From Brachybacterium sp036311905 (lineage in GTDB: Bacteria > Actinomycetota > Actinomycetes > Actinomycetales > Dermabacteraceae): a stretch of 64,000 nt of DNA. The translations under genes were made by a program, and so were the position numbers. Below are positions 52,489-59,955 of the stretch, piece after piece. Under the pieces are notes generated by a model. It worked only from the letters and a program-made list of their open reading frames with translations, had not been told where the DNA came from and searched no databases. Each line of letters starts with the position of its first letter. Within the stretch, counting starts at the first letter, position 1. Location: positions 62,001 to 126,000 of the forward strand of contig NZ_JAZDCH010000002.1 in assembly GCF_036311905.1 (NCBI RefSeq), written 5' to 3'.

Positions 52489-52547
52489 TCCGCTGGAGTG
52501 CCCTAGTTTGATACGCGCCATGCTGTGCGGCGCGCTCTGCTCCGAGA

Positions 52548-52587
52548 GGGGCCCTCCACGGGCACGTCAGTGCTCGTGGAGGGCCCC
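52548..52587. terminator. Terminator of the sulfur operon
   Basis: A stem of 13 perfect pairs (52548-52560 with 52575-52587), extended by a wobble and four more pairs around a GTCA loop. It sits just past the stop of the 54-residue gene at 52614. Confidence 0.85.
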
Positions 52588-52613
52588 GGTTTGAGGTCGA
52601 GCGCTTGGTGGGA

Positions 52614-52778
52614 TCAGCGACCGAGGAGCCGCGTGAAGAATCCTCCGCGGGATTCCTCCTTCGCGTGGCCCGGGCAGCGGTCCTGGCGGGGGACGTTCTT
52701 CATGACCTGGTCGACGTGCTGGCCGCAGCCGGCCCAGGTGGTCTTGCCGCAGGTGCGGCAGGTGGTGGCTCTGCACAT
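52614..52778 (-). CDS. 54-residue Cys-rich small protein
   Basis: A complete short gene: ATG at 52778 after AGGAGAACCCC and TGA at 52614. The protein begins MCRATTCRTCGKTTWAGCGQ and has six cysteines (MCR, TCRTC, AGC, DRC) around WAGCGQH and VPRQDRCPGH, ending FFTRLLGR. Homologues occur in actinobacteria as small uncharacterised zinc-finger-like proteins. It closes the operon that starts at the persulfide-dioxygenase-like gene, so a role in sulfur or metal handling is possible. Its terminator follows at once. Confidence 0.8.
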   Translation of the reverse strand: MCRATTCRTCGKTTWAGCGQHVDQVMKNVPRQDRCPGHAKEESRGGFFTRLLGR

Positions 52779-52809
52779 GGGGTTCTCCTAGCGGTGATGG
52801 CGGGGTGGT

Positions 52810-53406
52810 TCAAGCGGCCTGCGAGGGTGCCTTTTCGAAGAGGGCTGCGAGGGAGGGGTCCGGTGCGACGCGGTTCCAGGGCATCTTCGAGAGGACCGAG
52901 GCCATGGCGCAGGAGTCGCTGAGGGCGGAGTAGGTCAGGCCCGCGCCGATGGCGCCGGCGAGCAGTCCCAGGCGGGGGTGGATCAGCTGGCCGGCCAGGG
53001 TGCCGAGCAGGACGAGGGAGCCGGCCGTCATGCGGACCTGGCGGTCCATCGCCCAGCGGGTTCCGCGTCGCACCACGGTGCCGCCGGCTGCCTGGTAGGC
53101 GGCGATGCCGCCCTCGAGCACGTCGACCGCGTCGAAGCCGGCCTCATGCAGAGCCGAGCAGGCCTTGCTCGCTCGGGCACCTGACTGGCACACCAGCACG
53201 ACGTGGTCGTGCAGACGCTCGGCGAGGTCGGCGGTGTGCTCGGTGAGCAGGTCCAGGGGCACGTTGTAGGAGCCGCGGATGTGGGTGGTGTCGAACTCGC
53301 CCGGGGTGCGGACGTCGACGATCATCAGCTCCGGATCCTCAGAGAGGCGTCGGGTGAGTTCGGTCGGCGCCACGGTGCGGGGGGCGTTTCGCAGGGGGGT
53401 GGTCAT
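52810..53406 (-). CDS. Rhodanese with C-terminal membrane domain (YgaP-like)
   Basis: A 198-residue sulfurtransferase. Residues 1-110 are a rhodanese domain (LMIVDVRTPGEFDTTHIRGS, LEGGIAAYQAAGG) with the active-site Cys in VLVCQSGARASK near residue 73. The C-terminal part has two hydrophobic helices (GSLVLLGTLAGQLI and LGLLAGAIGAGLTYSAL), as in YgaP/DUF2892 proteins, which pass sulfane sulfur at the membrane. Start overlaps the previous stop (ATGA), so it is coupled to the MBL-rhodanese gene. Confidence 0.88.
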   Translation of the reverse strand: MTTPLRNAPRTVAPTELTRRLSEDPELMIVDVRTPGEFDTTHIRGSYNVPLDLLTEHTADLAERLHDHVVLVCQSGARASKACSALHEAGFDAVDVLEGGIAAYQAAGGTVVRRGTRWAMDRQVRMTAGSLVLLGTLAGQLIHPRLGLLAGAIGAGLTYSALSDSCAMASVLSKMPWNRVAPDPSLAALFEKAPSQAA

Positions 53407-54845
53407 CGGGCGTCCTTTCCGGTGGTGGCGAGGTCGTGCTGCTGCGCGGTCCAGCGGGACCAGGCGGCGTAGCTGCCGTCGAGCTCGACGACGTCGTAGC
53501 CCGCGCGGCGCAGCGCCGCGGCGGCGACGGAGTTGCGCAGTCCGGACTGGCAGAACGTGATCAGCCGGCCCGCCTCACGGTCGGGCAGGTCGTCCTGGTG
53601 GAAGAGCACCTTCCCGGCGGAGAGCTGCTCGGCACCGGGGACGGTCCCGTCCGCGTGCTCGCTGCGGTTTCGCACATCCAGCAGCAGGGCGGTGGAGTCC
53701 TCCGCGCGCAGCGCCTCCAGGTCGCCGGGGGAGACCACCGCCGGGACCGTGGTGGGCAGGCCGTCGAGGGAGGTGACGTAGCCGGTCAGGGAGTCCACGC
53801 CGACGCGCACGAAGTGATCGCCGTACTCGGTGGCGGTCTCGGCGTCCTCGGCGAGGACGACGAGCTCGGCGTCATCGGCCTCGGGGTCGAAGGCCCAGGC
53901 GATGTGGGTGGCGGCCTTGCCGAGCGAGGGGATGCTGAGCGCGCCGGGCACGGTCCCGGTGTGGACCTGGTCCACGGGACGGGTGTCGATGAGGGCGTAG
54001 GTGCCGTCCTTGAGTCCGCGGGTGAGCTCTTCGACGCCGACCACTCCCGGCGTGGGGCGGCGGCCGAGGATGGCGGGACCTTGCTTGTTCTGGCGCTTCA
54101 TGCGGGCGAAGTAGGCGTGCGCGTCGGGCTGGCCGTCGAGCAGCTCGTCGATGAAGCCCTGCTCGTCGTCGCGCTCGAGGTAGGTGGCCCACCAGGCGAA
54201 CTTCCGCTCATAGCCGACGGTCGTCGAGGGCAGAGCGCCCAGCGCCTTGCCGCAGGCCGAGCCAGCGCCGTGGCCGGGGAAGACCTGCACATGGTCGGGC
54301 AGGGTGAGGAAGGCGCTCTTCAGCGAGGCGAACAGCTGCTTGGCGCCCTTGAAGCGGGTGTCCTCCATGCCGGCGGCCTCGTCCAGCAGGTCCGGGCGGC
54401 CCAGGTCGCCGGAGAACACGAAGTCGCCGGTGAGGTAGTAGCCGGGCTGGTCGGTGAAGGCACCATCGGTGACCAGGTAAGACAGATGCTCCGGGGTGTG
54501 ACCCGGGGTGTGCCGCGCGGTGACGGTGATGTTGCCGAGGGTGATCGTGTCGCGATCGTGCAGCAGCTCGGCGTCGAAGCCGTAGGTCCAGTCCTCGCCG
54601 CCCTCGCCGGAGACGTATGCGGTGGCGCCGGTGGCGGCGGCCAGCTCGCGGGTGCCGGAGAGGAAGTCGGCATGGATGTGGGTCTCGGTCACGGCGGTGA
54701 TGGTCATCCCGTGGTGGGCGGCGAGGTCCAGGTAGACCTGGATGTCGCGCCGTGGATCCACCACCAGTGCCACGCTCTGGGACTGGCAGCCGATGAAGTA
54801 GCTGGCCTGGGACAGGTCCTCGTCATAGATGCGTTCGAGAAGCAT
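53403..54845 (-). CDS. Persulfide dioxygenase-like MBL-rhodanese fusion (CstB-like)
   Basis: A 480-residue fusion protein. An N-terminal metallo-beta-lactamase persulfide dioxygenase domain has ETHIHADFLSGTRE near residue 55, HTPGHTPEHLSYL and VQVFPGHGAGSACGK. It is followed by an inactive rhodanese (no Cys) and an active rhodanese with FCQSGLRNS near residue 438. This matches the CstB/PDO-rhodanese design that oxidises persulfide to sulfite or thiosulfate. CstR-type palindromes lie right upstream (54884-54917). GGAGGAATC precedes the ATG. First gene of the sulfur operon on this strand. Confidence 0.9.
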   Translation of the reverse strand: MLLERIYDEDLSQASYFIGCQSQSVALVVDPRRDIQVYLDLAAHHGMTITAVTETHIHADFLSGTRELAAATGATAYVSGEGGEDWTYGFDAELLHDRDTITLGNITVTARHTPGHTPEHLSYLVTDGAFTDQPGYYLTGDFVFSGDLGRPDLLDEAAGMEDTRFKGAKQLFASLKSAFLTLPDHVQVFPGHGAGSACGKALGALPSTTVGYERKFAWWATYLERDDEQGFIDELLDGQPDAHAYFARMKRQNKQGPAILGRRPTPGVVGVEELTRGLKDGTYALIDTRPVDQVHTGTVPGALSIPSLGKAATHIAWAFDPEADDAELVVLAEDAETATEYGDHFVRVGVDSLTGYVTSLDGLPTTVPAVVSPGDLEALRAEDSTALLLDVRNRSEHADGTVPGAEQLSAGKVLFHQDDLPDREAGRLITFCQSGLRNSVAAAALRRAGYDVVELDGSYAAWSRWTAQQHDLATTGKDAR

Positions 54846-54883
54846 GATTCCTCCTGTGCGGTGTGGGCGATAACAGTCGATCT

Positions 54884-54917
54884 ATACCCCCGAGGGTATC
54901 AGGTACCCCCGGGGGTA
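54884..54917. promoter_or_regulatory. CstR operator pair upstream of the persulfide dioxygenase-like gene
   Basis: ATACCC-CCGA-GGGTAT at 54884-54899 and the perfect 14-base palindrome TACCCCCGGGGGTA at 54904-54917. The same two types occur at 57841-57875. Both overlap the end of the MFS gene. Confidence 0.85.
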
Positions 54918-56176
54918 TGCAACGAGGGGGTCGGGAGGTGGTCGTTGCGGCGCATGCGCAGCGCGACGAGAACTCCGGATGCGGCAGTCAGAGCGGCCAC
55001 GATGATGACCGCGGCCTCGAGTCCGAGGGCATCGGCCGTGATGCCGGCGACCAGGGCGCCGATGGCGAAGCCGCCGTCCCGCCACAGCCGGTAGACGCCC
55101 ACCGCGCGTGCCCGCCACAACGGATGGGCGACATCGCCGATGCCGGCGAGCAGGGTGGGGTAGACCATCGCGGTGCCCAGTCCCAGCAGCGCCATCGCCC
55201 CGAGCCATGACGGGAAGCTCGAGCCGGCAGCGATCAGGGCAAGGGCCAGTGCCTGGGTGAGCATGCCGGCGACGATGAGGCCTTTACGGCCCCACCGGTC
55301 AGACAGCGCCCCGGTCACCAGCTGCGCAGCGCCCCATGCGGCCGGATAGACCGCGGCGAGCACGCCGACCTGCCCCAGTGGCAGCCCCGCGGTGGCGAAG
55401 AGGACGGGGAAGAGCCCCCAGGCGAGGCCGTCGTTGAGATTGTTGACCAAGCCGGCCTGGCTGATCGAGGACAGTGACCGATCTCGGAAGCTGGTCAGCA
55501 CGAAGACCTCCCGGTCGCTGCGGCCCTTCCTATCGGGCGCCTCAGCGCCGCCAGGCTCGTGGCGCGCGTGATCGCGGGTCTCGCGCACCAGGAGAACCGA
55601 CAGTCCCAGGCCCAGGGCGATGAAGGCGGCGCCCAGCAGGAACGGTGCAGGCCGCAGTCCATAGACCTCGGCGAGGTATCCGGTGGCCATAGCGGTCCCG
55701 GCGACCCCCAGGTAGCCGGCGGCCTCGTTCAGGCCCATGGCGGTGCCGCGACGATGGGGGCCGACCAGGTCCATCTTCATCACCACGGTGGTGGACCAGG
55801 TCAGACCCTGGCTAATACCCAGCAGGACGTTCGCGGCCACGACCCACCCCCAGGTCGGGGCCAGGATCAGCAGAACCGGGACCGGCAGGGCGAGCACCCA
55901 TCCTGCGACCAGTACGGGCTTGCGCCCGTGGCGGTCGCTGAGGGTGCCGGCGAGGTAGTTCGCGCCGGCTTTGGCCAGGCCGAAGGCGAGGATGTACGTC
56001 AGCGCCCCGGAGTAGTGGTCCAGCCCGAACTCCTCCGTGGCCAGCAGCGGCAGCACGGTCCGCTCCTGCCCGAGGGTCGCCCCGACCAGGGCGTTGACTG
56101 CCACGAGCAGCAGGAACTGGGGAAGGTTCTCCCGCAGCCCCCATCGGAGCGGAGCAGCGATGGTGCGATGGGTCAT
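54899..56176 (-). CDS. Major facilitator superfamily transporter in the sulfur regulon
   Basis: A 425-residue MFS protein with about twelve helices. It carries the loop motif GTLSDRHGRKPVLVAG near residue 77 and its repeat GALSDRWGRKGLIVAG near 285, plus LNEAAGYLGVAG. It may export sulfite, thiosulfate or another product, but the substrate is unknown. The ATG overlaps the thioredoxin stop, so the four genes from the rhodanese at 57755 to here form one operon. The end of this gene contains the next CstR operators. Confidence 0.8.
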   Translation of the reverse strand: MTHRTIAAPLRWGLRENLPQFLLLVAVNALVGATLGQERTVLPLLATEEFGLDHYSGALTYILAFGLAKAGANYLAGTLSDRHGRKPVLVAGWVLALPVPVLLILAPTWGWVVAANVLLGISQGLTWSTTVVMKMDLVGPHRRGTAMGLNEAAGYLGVAGTAMATGYLAEVYGLRPAPFLLGAAFIALGLGLSVLLVRETRDHARHEPGGAEAPDRKGRSDREVFVLTSFRDRSLSSISQAGLVNNLNDGLAWGLFPVLFATAGLPLGQVGVLAAVYPAAWGAAQLVTGALSDRWGRKGLIVAGMLTQALALALIAAGSSFPSWLGAMALLGLGTAMVYPTLLAGIGDVAHPLWRARAVGVYRLWRDGGFAIGALVAGITADALGLEAAVIIVAALTAASGVLVALRMRRNDHLPTPSLHTPGGT

Positions 56177-56565
56177 CCTTGATCAGCCTCCGGGGCCGGC
56201 GCGCCCACGGAACCCATGTCCTGGGCGCGCACTGTCTCGAGCATCCTGGTGAGGCGGGAGGCGCGGAGCCCGCCCTGGTGGGTCTGCACCAGCAGCCCGT
56301 CACGGAAGAGCATCAGCGTGGGCAGGGCCCGGATGTTCGCGGCAGCCGCCAGTCCGGGCTCCGACTCGGTGTCGACGGCGGCGAACAGCACCTCCGGGTG
56401 CTCGGCGGCGACGCCGGCGAAGATGGGGGAGAAGCGTCGGCACGGGGCGCACCAGGAGGCCCAGAAGTCCACCACGACCAGCTCATGAGAACGGATCGCG
56501 GAGCCGAACGTGGTCTCCGTCAGAGCGAGGACGCGCCCGGGTGCGTGGGGAGCGGCGGCGCTCAT
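56173..56565 (-). CDS. Thioredoxin-family protein
   Basis: A 130-residue thioredoxin-fold protein with the WCxxC motif as WASWCAPCRRFSPIF near residue 37, LFAAVDTESEPGLAAAANIRALPTLMLF containing the cis-Pro, and a typical C-terminal helix. Slightly longer than thioredoxin because of an N-terminal extension. It overlaps the TauE gene upstream and the MFS gene downstream by ATGA. In this operon it probably reduces persulfide or sulfenyl intermediates. Confidence 0.9.
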   Translation of the reverse strand: MSAAAPHAPGRVLALTETTFGSAIRSHELVVVDFWASWCAPCRRFSPIFAGVAAEHPEVLFAAVDTESEPGLAAAANIRALPTLMLFRDGLLVQTHQGGLRASRLTRMLETVRAQDMGSVGAPAPEADQG

Positions 56566-57431
56566 GCGGGCCGCCGCGTCGCGCGTAGGGGGCAGCTCGG
56601 CAGCAGGAACCAGCATCCGGCGGCCGCGAGGGCGAGCAGCGCCGCTACCGCGCCGGCGATGGTGCCGGCGATCCCCGGCAGCTCCTGGACCAGGACGAAG
56701 GCCCCCATCACCAGGACAAAGATGCCGAAGCCCTTCCGCAGGACGTTTTCGGGGACCCGCCCGGCCAGGCGGGATCCGAGCAGTGAGCCGAGGATCGCGG
56801 CCAGGGTCACCCCGCCCACCAGGGCCCAGTCCAGCGAGACCGAGGTGAGGTAACCGGCGAGCCCCGCGAAGGACTTCATCGCGATCACCACCAGCGAGGT
56901 GCCCACGGCCACAGGCATCGGCAGCCCTCCCAGCAGCGCCAGGGCGGGCACCACCAGGAACCCTCCGCCCGCGCCGACCAGTCCGGTGGCGAGTCCGACC
57001 GCGAGTCCTTCGATCACGATCTTCGCCGTGGGCAGCTCGCGTGCGGAGGGATCCTCTGCGCGGGCGCCCTTGCGGCCGCGGATCATCGCGATCGACGTCG
57101 CGACCATCATCAGCGCGAACGCGATCATCAGCACGGTGCCCGGGATGTAGCCGCCGAGGATGCCGCCGCCGAAGGCGCCGACCATCCCGGCTGCCCCGAA
57201 GATCAACCCGGTGCGCCACCGCACCCGGCCTGCGCGGGCGTGGCTGATGGCGCTGACTGCCGAGGTGGTCCCGACGATGAACAGCGAGGCGGCGATCGCT
57301 TCCTTGGGCGGGAGTCCCGCCACATAGGTCAGGATCGGTACGGTCAGGATGGAGCCGCCGCCGCCGAGCAGTCCGAGCGAGACGCCGATCAGGACCGCCA
57401 GCAGCAGGGTCAAAACGAGGGTGAACGTCAC
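56562..57431 (-). CDS. TauE/SafE-family sulfite exporter-like permease
   Basis: A 289-residue inner-membrane protein with about eight hydrophobic helices. Family features are GVSLGLLGGGGSILTVPILTYV near the N-terminus and its repeat GLATGLVGAGGGFLVVPALALLGG near residue 150. TauE/SafE proteins move sulfite or organosulfonates. The start is a GTG at 57431 (MTFTLVLTLL) with AAAGG ahead. It overlaps the thioredoxin start. Located between rhodanese and thioredoxin genes in the CstR-controlled operon, consistent with sulfite export. Confidence 0.9.
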   Translation of the reverse strand: MTFTLVLTLLLAVLIGVSLGLLGGGGSILTVPILTYVAGLPPKEAIAASLFIVGTTSAVSAISHARAGRVRWRTGLIFGAAGMVGAFGGGILGGYIPGTVLMIAFALMMVATSIAMIRGRKGARAEDPSARELPTAKIVIEGLAVGLATGLVGAGGGFLVVPALALLGGLPMPVAVGTSLVVIAMKSFAGLAGYLTSVSLDWALVGGVTLAAILGSLLGSRLAGRVPENVLRKGFGIFVLVMGAFVLVQELPGIAGTIAGAVAALLALAAAGCWFLLPSCPLRATRRPA

Positions 57432-57458
57432 GGAGGACCTTTCTGTCGAGGTGGGGCG

Positions 57459-57755
57459 TCAGGAGGTCGGCAGGCCGGCGTTTCGCCAGGCGATCATGCC
57501 GCCGTTCATGGTGTCGGCCTGGAAACCGGCCGCTGTGAGCTCCTCCGCTGCGCGCGCGCTGCGCTTGCCGCTGCGGCACACCGTGACCACGGGCCGCGCA
57601 CGGTCCAGCTCTGCCGTCCGCGAGGCCAGCTGACCCAGCGGGATGTGGAGTGCCCCGGGGATCATCCCTTCGACAACCTCCTCGTCCTCCCGGACATCGA
57701 CGATCTGGTCCCGCACGCGACGGACGTCTACCTCGGCAACAGTGATCTCAGACAT
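57459..57755 (-). CDS. Single-domain rhodanese
   Basis: A 98-residue sulfurtransferase. Family features are IVDVREDEEVVEGMIPGALHIPL and the active Cys in VVTVCRSGKRSARA near residue 60, with a C-terminal GGMIAWRNAGLP. It transfers sulfane sulfur from persulfides. First gene of the leftward operon next to cstR; CstR-type palindromes lie between the two starts. GAGGGAG precedes the ATG. Confidence 0.92.
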   Translation of the reverse strand: MSEITVAEVDVRRVRDQIVDVREDEEVVEGMIPGALHIPLGQLASRTAELDRARPVVTVCRSGKRSARAAEELTAAGFQADTMNGGMIAWRNAGLPTS

Positions 57756-57840
57756 GACAACTCCCTCTCGAGCATCGAAGAGCCAGCGACAGGATCCGTC
57801 GCGGCAGGCGAACCATCGCCACTGCCACGCACACTCTCAT

Positions 57841-57880
57841 ATACCCAGGGGGGTATGCAAGACACCCCCGGGGGTATAGT
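57841..57880. promoter_or_regulatory. CstR operator pair and cstR -10 in the divergent spacer
   Basis: ATACCC-AGGG-GGGTAT at 57841-57856 and the 12-base palindrome ACCCCCGGGGGT at 57864-57875. They lie between the leftward rhodanese gene and rightward cstR. TATAGT at 57875-57880 is a good -10 for cstR and overlaps the second palindrome, so binding would block it. Confidence 0.85.
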
Positions 57881-57915
57881 GTGGTGTCAACGCCTCGGCT
57901 CGTCAGGAGAACGCC

Positions 57916-58173
57916 ATGGAACTCGACCCTTCAGACATGACTCCCGTCATCCATCGCCTTAAGCGCGCTCAGGGACAGCTCGCCGCCGTCACCCGGATGA
58001 TCGAGGAGGGGAGTGACTGCAAGGACGTCGTCACCCAGCTCTCAGCCGTCTCCAAGGCGCTGGACCGCACCGGCTTCGCGATCATCGCCAGCGGGATGGA
58101 GCAGTGCATGACCAGCCCGGACAAGGATCTGGACCGCAAGGAGCTCGAGAAGCTGTTCCTGACCCTGGCCTGA
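57916..58173 (+). CDS. cstR: CstR persulfide-sensing repressor (CsoR/RcnR family)
   Basis: An 85-residue all-helical repressor: MTPVIHRLKRAQGQLAAVTRMIEEGSDCKDVVTQLSAVSKALDRTGFAI, with the second Cys in SGMEQCM. The two conserved Cys (near 34 and 63) are present, but the residue four before the second Cys is Gly, where Cu-sensing CsoR has His. This is the CstR pattern: it senses persulfides and does not bind Cu(I). The surrounding rhodanese, persulfide-dioxygenase-like and TauE genes support it. The start at 57916 follows AGGAGA. Confidence 0.9.
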   Translation: MELDPSDMTPVIHRLKRAQGQLAAVTRMIEEGSDCKDVVTQLSAVSKALDRTGFAIIASGMEQCMTSPDKDLDRKELEKLFLTLA

Positions 58174-58228
58174 GACCCAGGGCCTCGAGATGATTGAGGT
58201 CCGGCACGACGACCCGAAGGAGAAGACG

Positions 58229-58642
58229 ATGACCTACACCCATCACCTCACCCTCGACCAGCCGTACGGGCAGGCCGTCGAGAGTGTGCGTGCAGCGCTG
58301 TCCGAGCAGGGATTCGGGATCATCACCGAAATCGACATGCGGGCCACGTTCGAGAAGAAGCTCGACGCCGACGCGGCCGAGGAGATCGGCGACTACATCA
58401 TCCTCGGCGCCTGTAATCCCAGCCTTGCTCGCCGGGCTCTCGCCGCAGAGCCGCAGCTCGGCGCACTCCTGCCCTGCAACGTGATCGTCCGGGCCGGCGC
58501 CGACGACGGCCACAGCATCGTCGAGGCGATGGATCCGAAGGTCATGGTCCAGCTCAGCGACAGCGACCACGTCCGCGCGGTGGCCGACGACGCCGACACG
58601 CGGCTACGCGCAGCCCTGGCGTCGTTACGGCGCACTGACTGA
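58229..58642 (+). CDS. DUF302 family protein
   Basis: A 137-residue soluble protein. It has the DUF302 pattern: YGQAVESVRAALSEQGFGIITEIDMRATFEKKL at residues about 9-45, YIILGACNPSLARRALAAEP and a LLPCNVIVRAGADDGHSIVEAMDP block with a conserved Cys. Function unknown; the family is often found near sulfur or metal genes. The start MTYTHHL at 58229 has AAGGAGAAGACG ahead; an earlier in-frame codon at 58190 is less likely. Probably transcribed with cstR. Confidence 0.88.
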   Translation: MTYTHHLTLDQPYGQAVESVRAALSEQGFGIITEIDMRATFEKKLDADAAEEIGDYIILGACNPSLARRALAAEPQLGALLPCNVIVRAGADDGHSIVEAMDPKVMVQLSDSDHVRAVADDADTRLRAALASLRRTD

Positions 58643-58924
58643 CGCTCAGCGGCTCAGCGGACGTGCCGGTCCGGTGAGCGCTGGCCACGATGGGATCGCC
58701 CCCGTTGCGACGGGTGCGGAAGAAGGCCTTAGGACCCCAGCCGGACGACTGGATCTAGGGTCTTTCGATTGCTCCTGCGCAAGGGGTCAAAGACTCAGGG
58801 GTTCGCTGCTCGAGCAGGATCGTGCTCCGCAAGGCCGCCAGGTGCGCCGAATTGCCCTAGTGAGCAGCGTTGATAGATCCGATCACCGCGTCCGCAGTCC
58901 GCAACAGTGGTTCGCCCCCGCCCC

Positions 58925-59147
58925 TCAGGTGTCGGATCCGCACCCCCGGTCGAGGCCTTGGTTGTGCAGAGCGACGACGCGCGCCCGGTCCTTCGAGTCC
59001 TGCACTGAGCTTCGGCTCTCAAGCGTCACCTCAAGCACCTCAGCCCCGGCGAGCTCGTAGTAGAGCACCTCCAGGCATTTCCGGCGAACCTCTTCGTCTC
59101 GCGTTGACGCTCGCTCACTAGTTGCACTTACTATGTGCGATAGTAAT
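58925..59147 (-). pseudogene. Possible remnant of a protein-coding gene
   Basis: On the minus strand an open frame ending at a TGA (58925) reads EEVRRKCLEVLYYEL, then AGAEVLEVTLESRSS and QDSKDRARVVALHNQ. The amphipathic composition looks coding and reminds me of the end of actinobacterial DUF3800-like proteins, but I cannot confirm this. There is no start codon at a sensible place. The frame runs into the promoter of the next gene, so it is more likely a truncated remnant left at an insertion boundary. Confidence 0.35.
59128..59146. promoter_or_regulatory. Palindromic operator over the DsbA-like gene promoter
   Basis: TTACTAT-GTGCG-ATAGTAA is a 19-base inverted repeat with 7-base arms. TACTAT at 59129-59134 works as a -10 with TTGACG at 59104-59109 (19-base spacer). 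Spacing and A/T-rich arms with TACTA/TAGTA cores resemble BlaI/MecI-type sites; a BlaI homologue is encoded at 63029. Confidence 0.6.
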
Positions 59148-59174
59148 CATGTCCCCCCTCGAACGGAGATCCCT

Positions 59175-59954
59175 GTGACCCGCCCCGATCCTCGGTCCGC
59201 CGATGAACCGTCCACGACGATGGGCTCGCCCCGTCGACGCTGGCTGACCCCGGTGCTGATCGTCCTGAGCACCCTGGCGCTGGTGGCAGGGGTGTTCGTG
59301 GTGCACTCGGCCTCCACCGACCCGGGGAGCGAGGGCACTGCGGCCGAGGGCGGTGAGCCGGCGGCCGTGGTCGTCGAGGCTCCCTCGGAGGTCGCCGCGC
59401 CGGACCTCAGCAGCGAGGAGTCCCGCAACCCCGAGGATCTGCTGGCCGAGGGCCCGGTCGATGCCCCCGTCGCGCTGGTGGTCTTCACCGACTACCAATG
59501 CCCCTACTGCGCCCAGTGGACCCATGAGACCGCGCCGGTGATGCGCGAGTACGTCGAACGCGGGGAGCTGCGCATCGAGTGGAGGGACGTGAACGTATAC
59601 GGCGAGGACTCCGAGCGCGCCGCCCGAGCATCTCTGGCAGCCGCCATGCAGGGCGAGCACGAGGCGTACCAGCAGCGCCTGTTCGAGGGCGGCGAGATCC
59701 GCTCCTCCGCGGACCTGAGCGAGGAGGCGCTGATCGATCTCGCCGGTGAACTCGGACTGGACACCGACCGGTTCACGGAGGATCTGCACTCCGAGGAGGT
59801 CGCCAGCACGATCGCAGCGAACGCCCAGCAGGGCATCGAGCTCGGTGCCCTGTCCACCCCGGCCTTCCTCATCGGCGGCACCCCGACCATGGGGGCCCAG
59901 CCCACCGAGGTCTTCGTCGACATGGTCGATGAAGCGCTGGCGGAAGAGGACTGA
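59175..59954 (+). CDS. Membrane-anchored DsbA-like thiol-disulfide oxidoreductase
   Basis: A 259-residue protein. One N-terminal helix (VLIVLSTLALVAGVFVV, about residues 29-45) is followed by an Ala/Glu-rich linker and an extracytoplasmic thioredoxin domain. That domain has TDYQCPYCAQWTHE (CPYC near 109) and cis-Pro region LSTPAFLIGGTPT near 225. It belongs to the DsbA/DSBA-like family that introduces or reshuffles disulfides outside the membrane. Start GTG 59175 after CGGAG. A BlaI-like palindrome covers its promoter. It lies directly before a CcdA-like gene, the usual redox partner. Confidence 0.88.
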   Translation: MTRPDPRSADEPSTTMGSPRRRWLTPVLIVLSTLALVAGVFVVHSASTDPGSEGTAAEGGEPAAVVVEAPSEVAAPDLSSEESRNPEDLLAEGPVDAPVALVVFTDYQCPYCAQWTHETAPVMREYVERGELRIEWRDVNVYGEDSERAARASLAAAMQGEHEAYQQRLFEGGEIRSSADLSEEALIDLAGELGLDTDRFTEDLHSEEVASTIAANAQQGIELGALSTPAFLIGGTPTMGAQPTEVFVDMVDEALAEED

Positions 59955-59955
59955 A

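Larger units (their letters stand above)
58643..59174. other. Spacer before the DsbA-like gene, with a possible gene remnant
   Basis: A 532-base region. On the minus strand about 58925-59147 is an open frame without an obvious start that reads as protein-like sequence (see separate entry). The rest shows nothing I can name. The right end holds the promoter and palindrome of the DsbA-like gene. Confidence 0.5.

Noticed and set aside
53436..55094. 552-codon plus-strand frame
   Set aside because: Shadow of the persulfide-dioxygenase-like gene on the minus strand.
57916..58173. Copper-sensing CsoR
   Set aside because: The His ligand position is Gly and the neighbours are sulfur genes, so CstR fits better.
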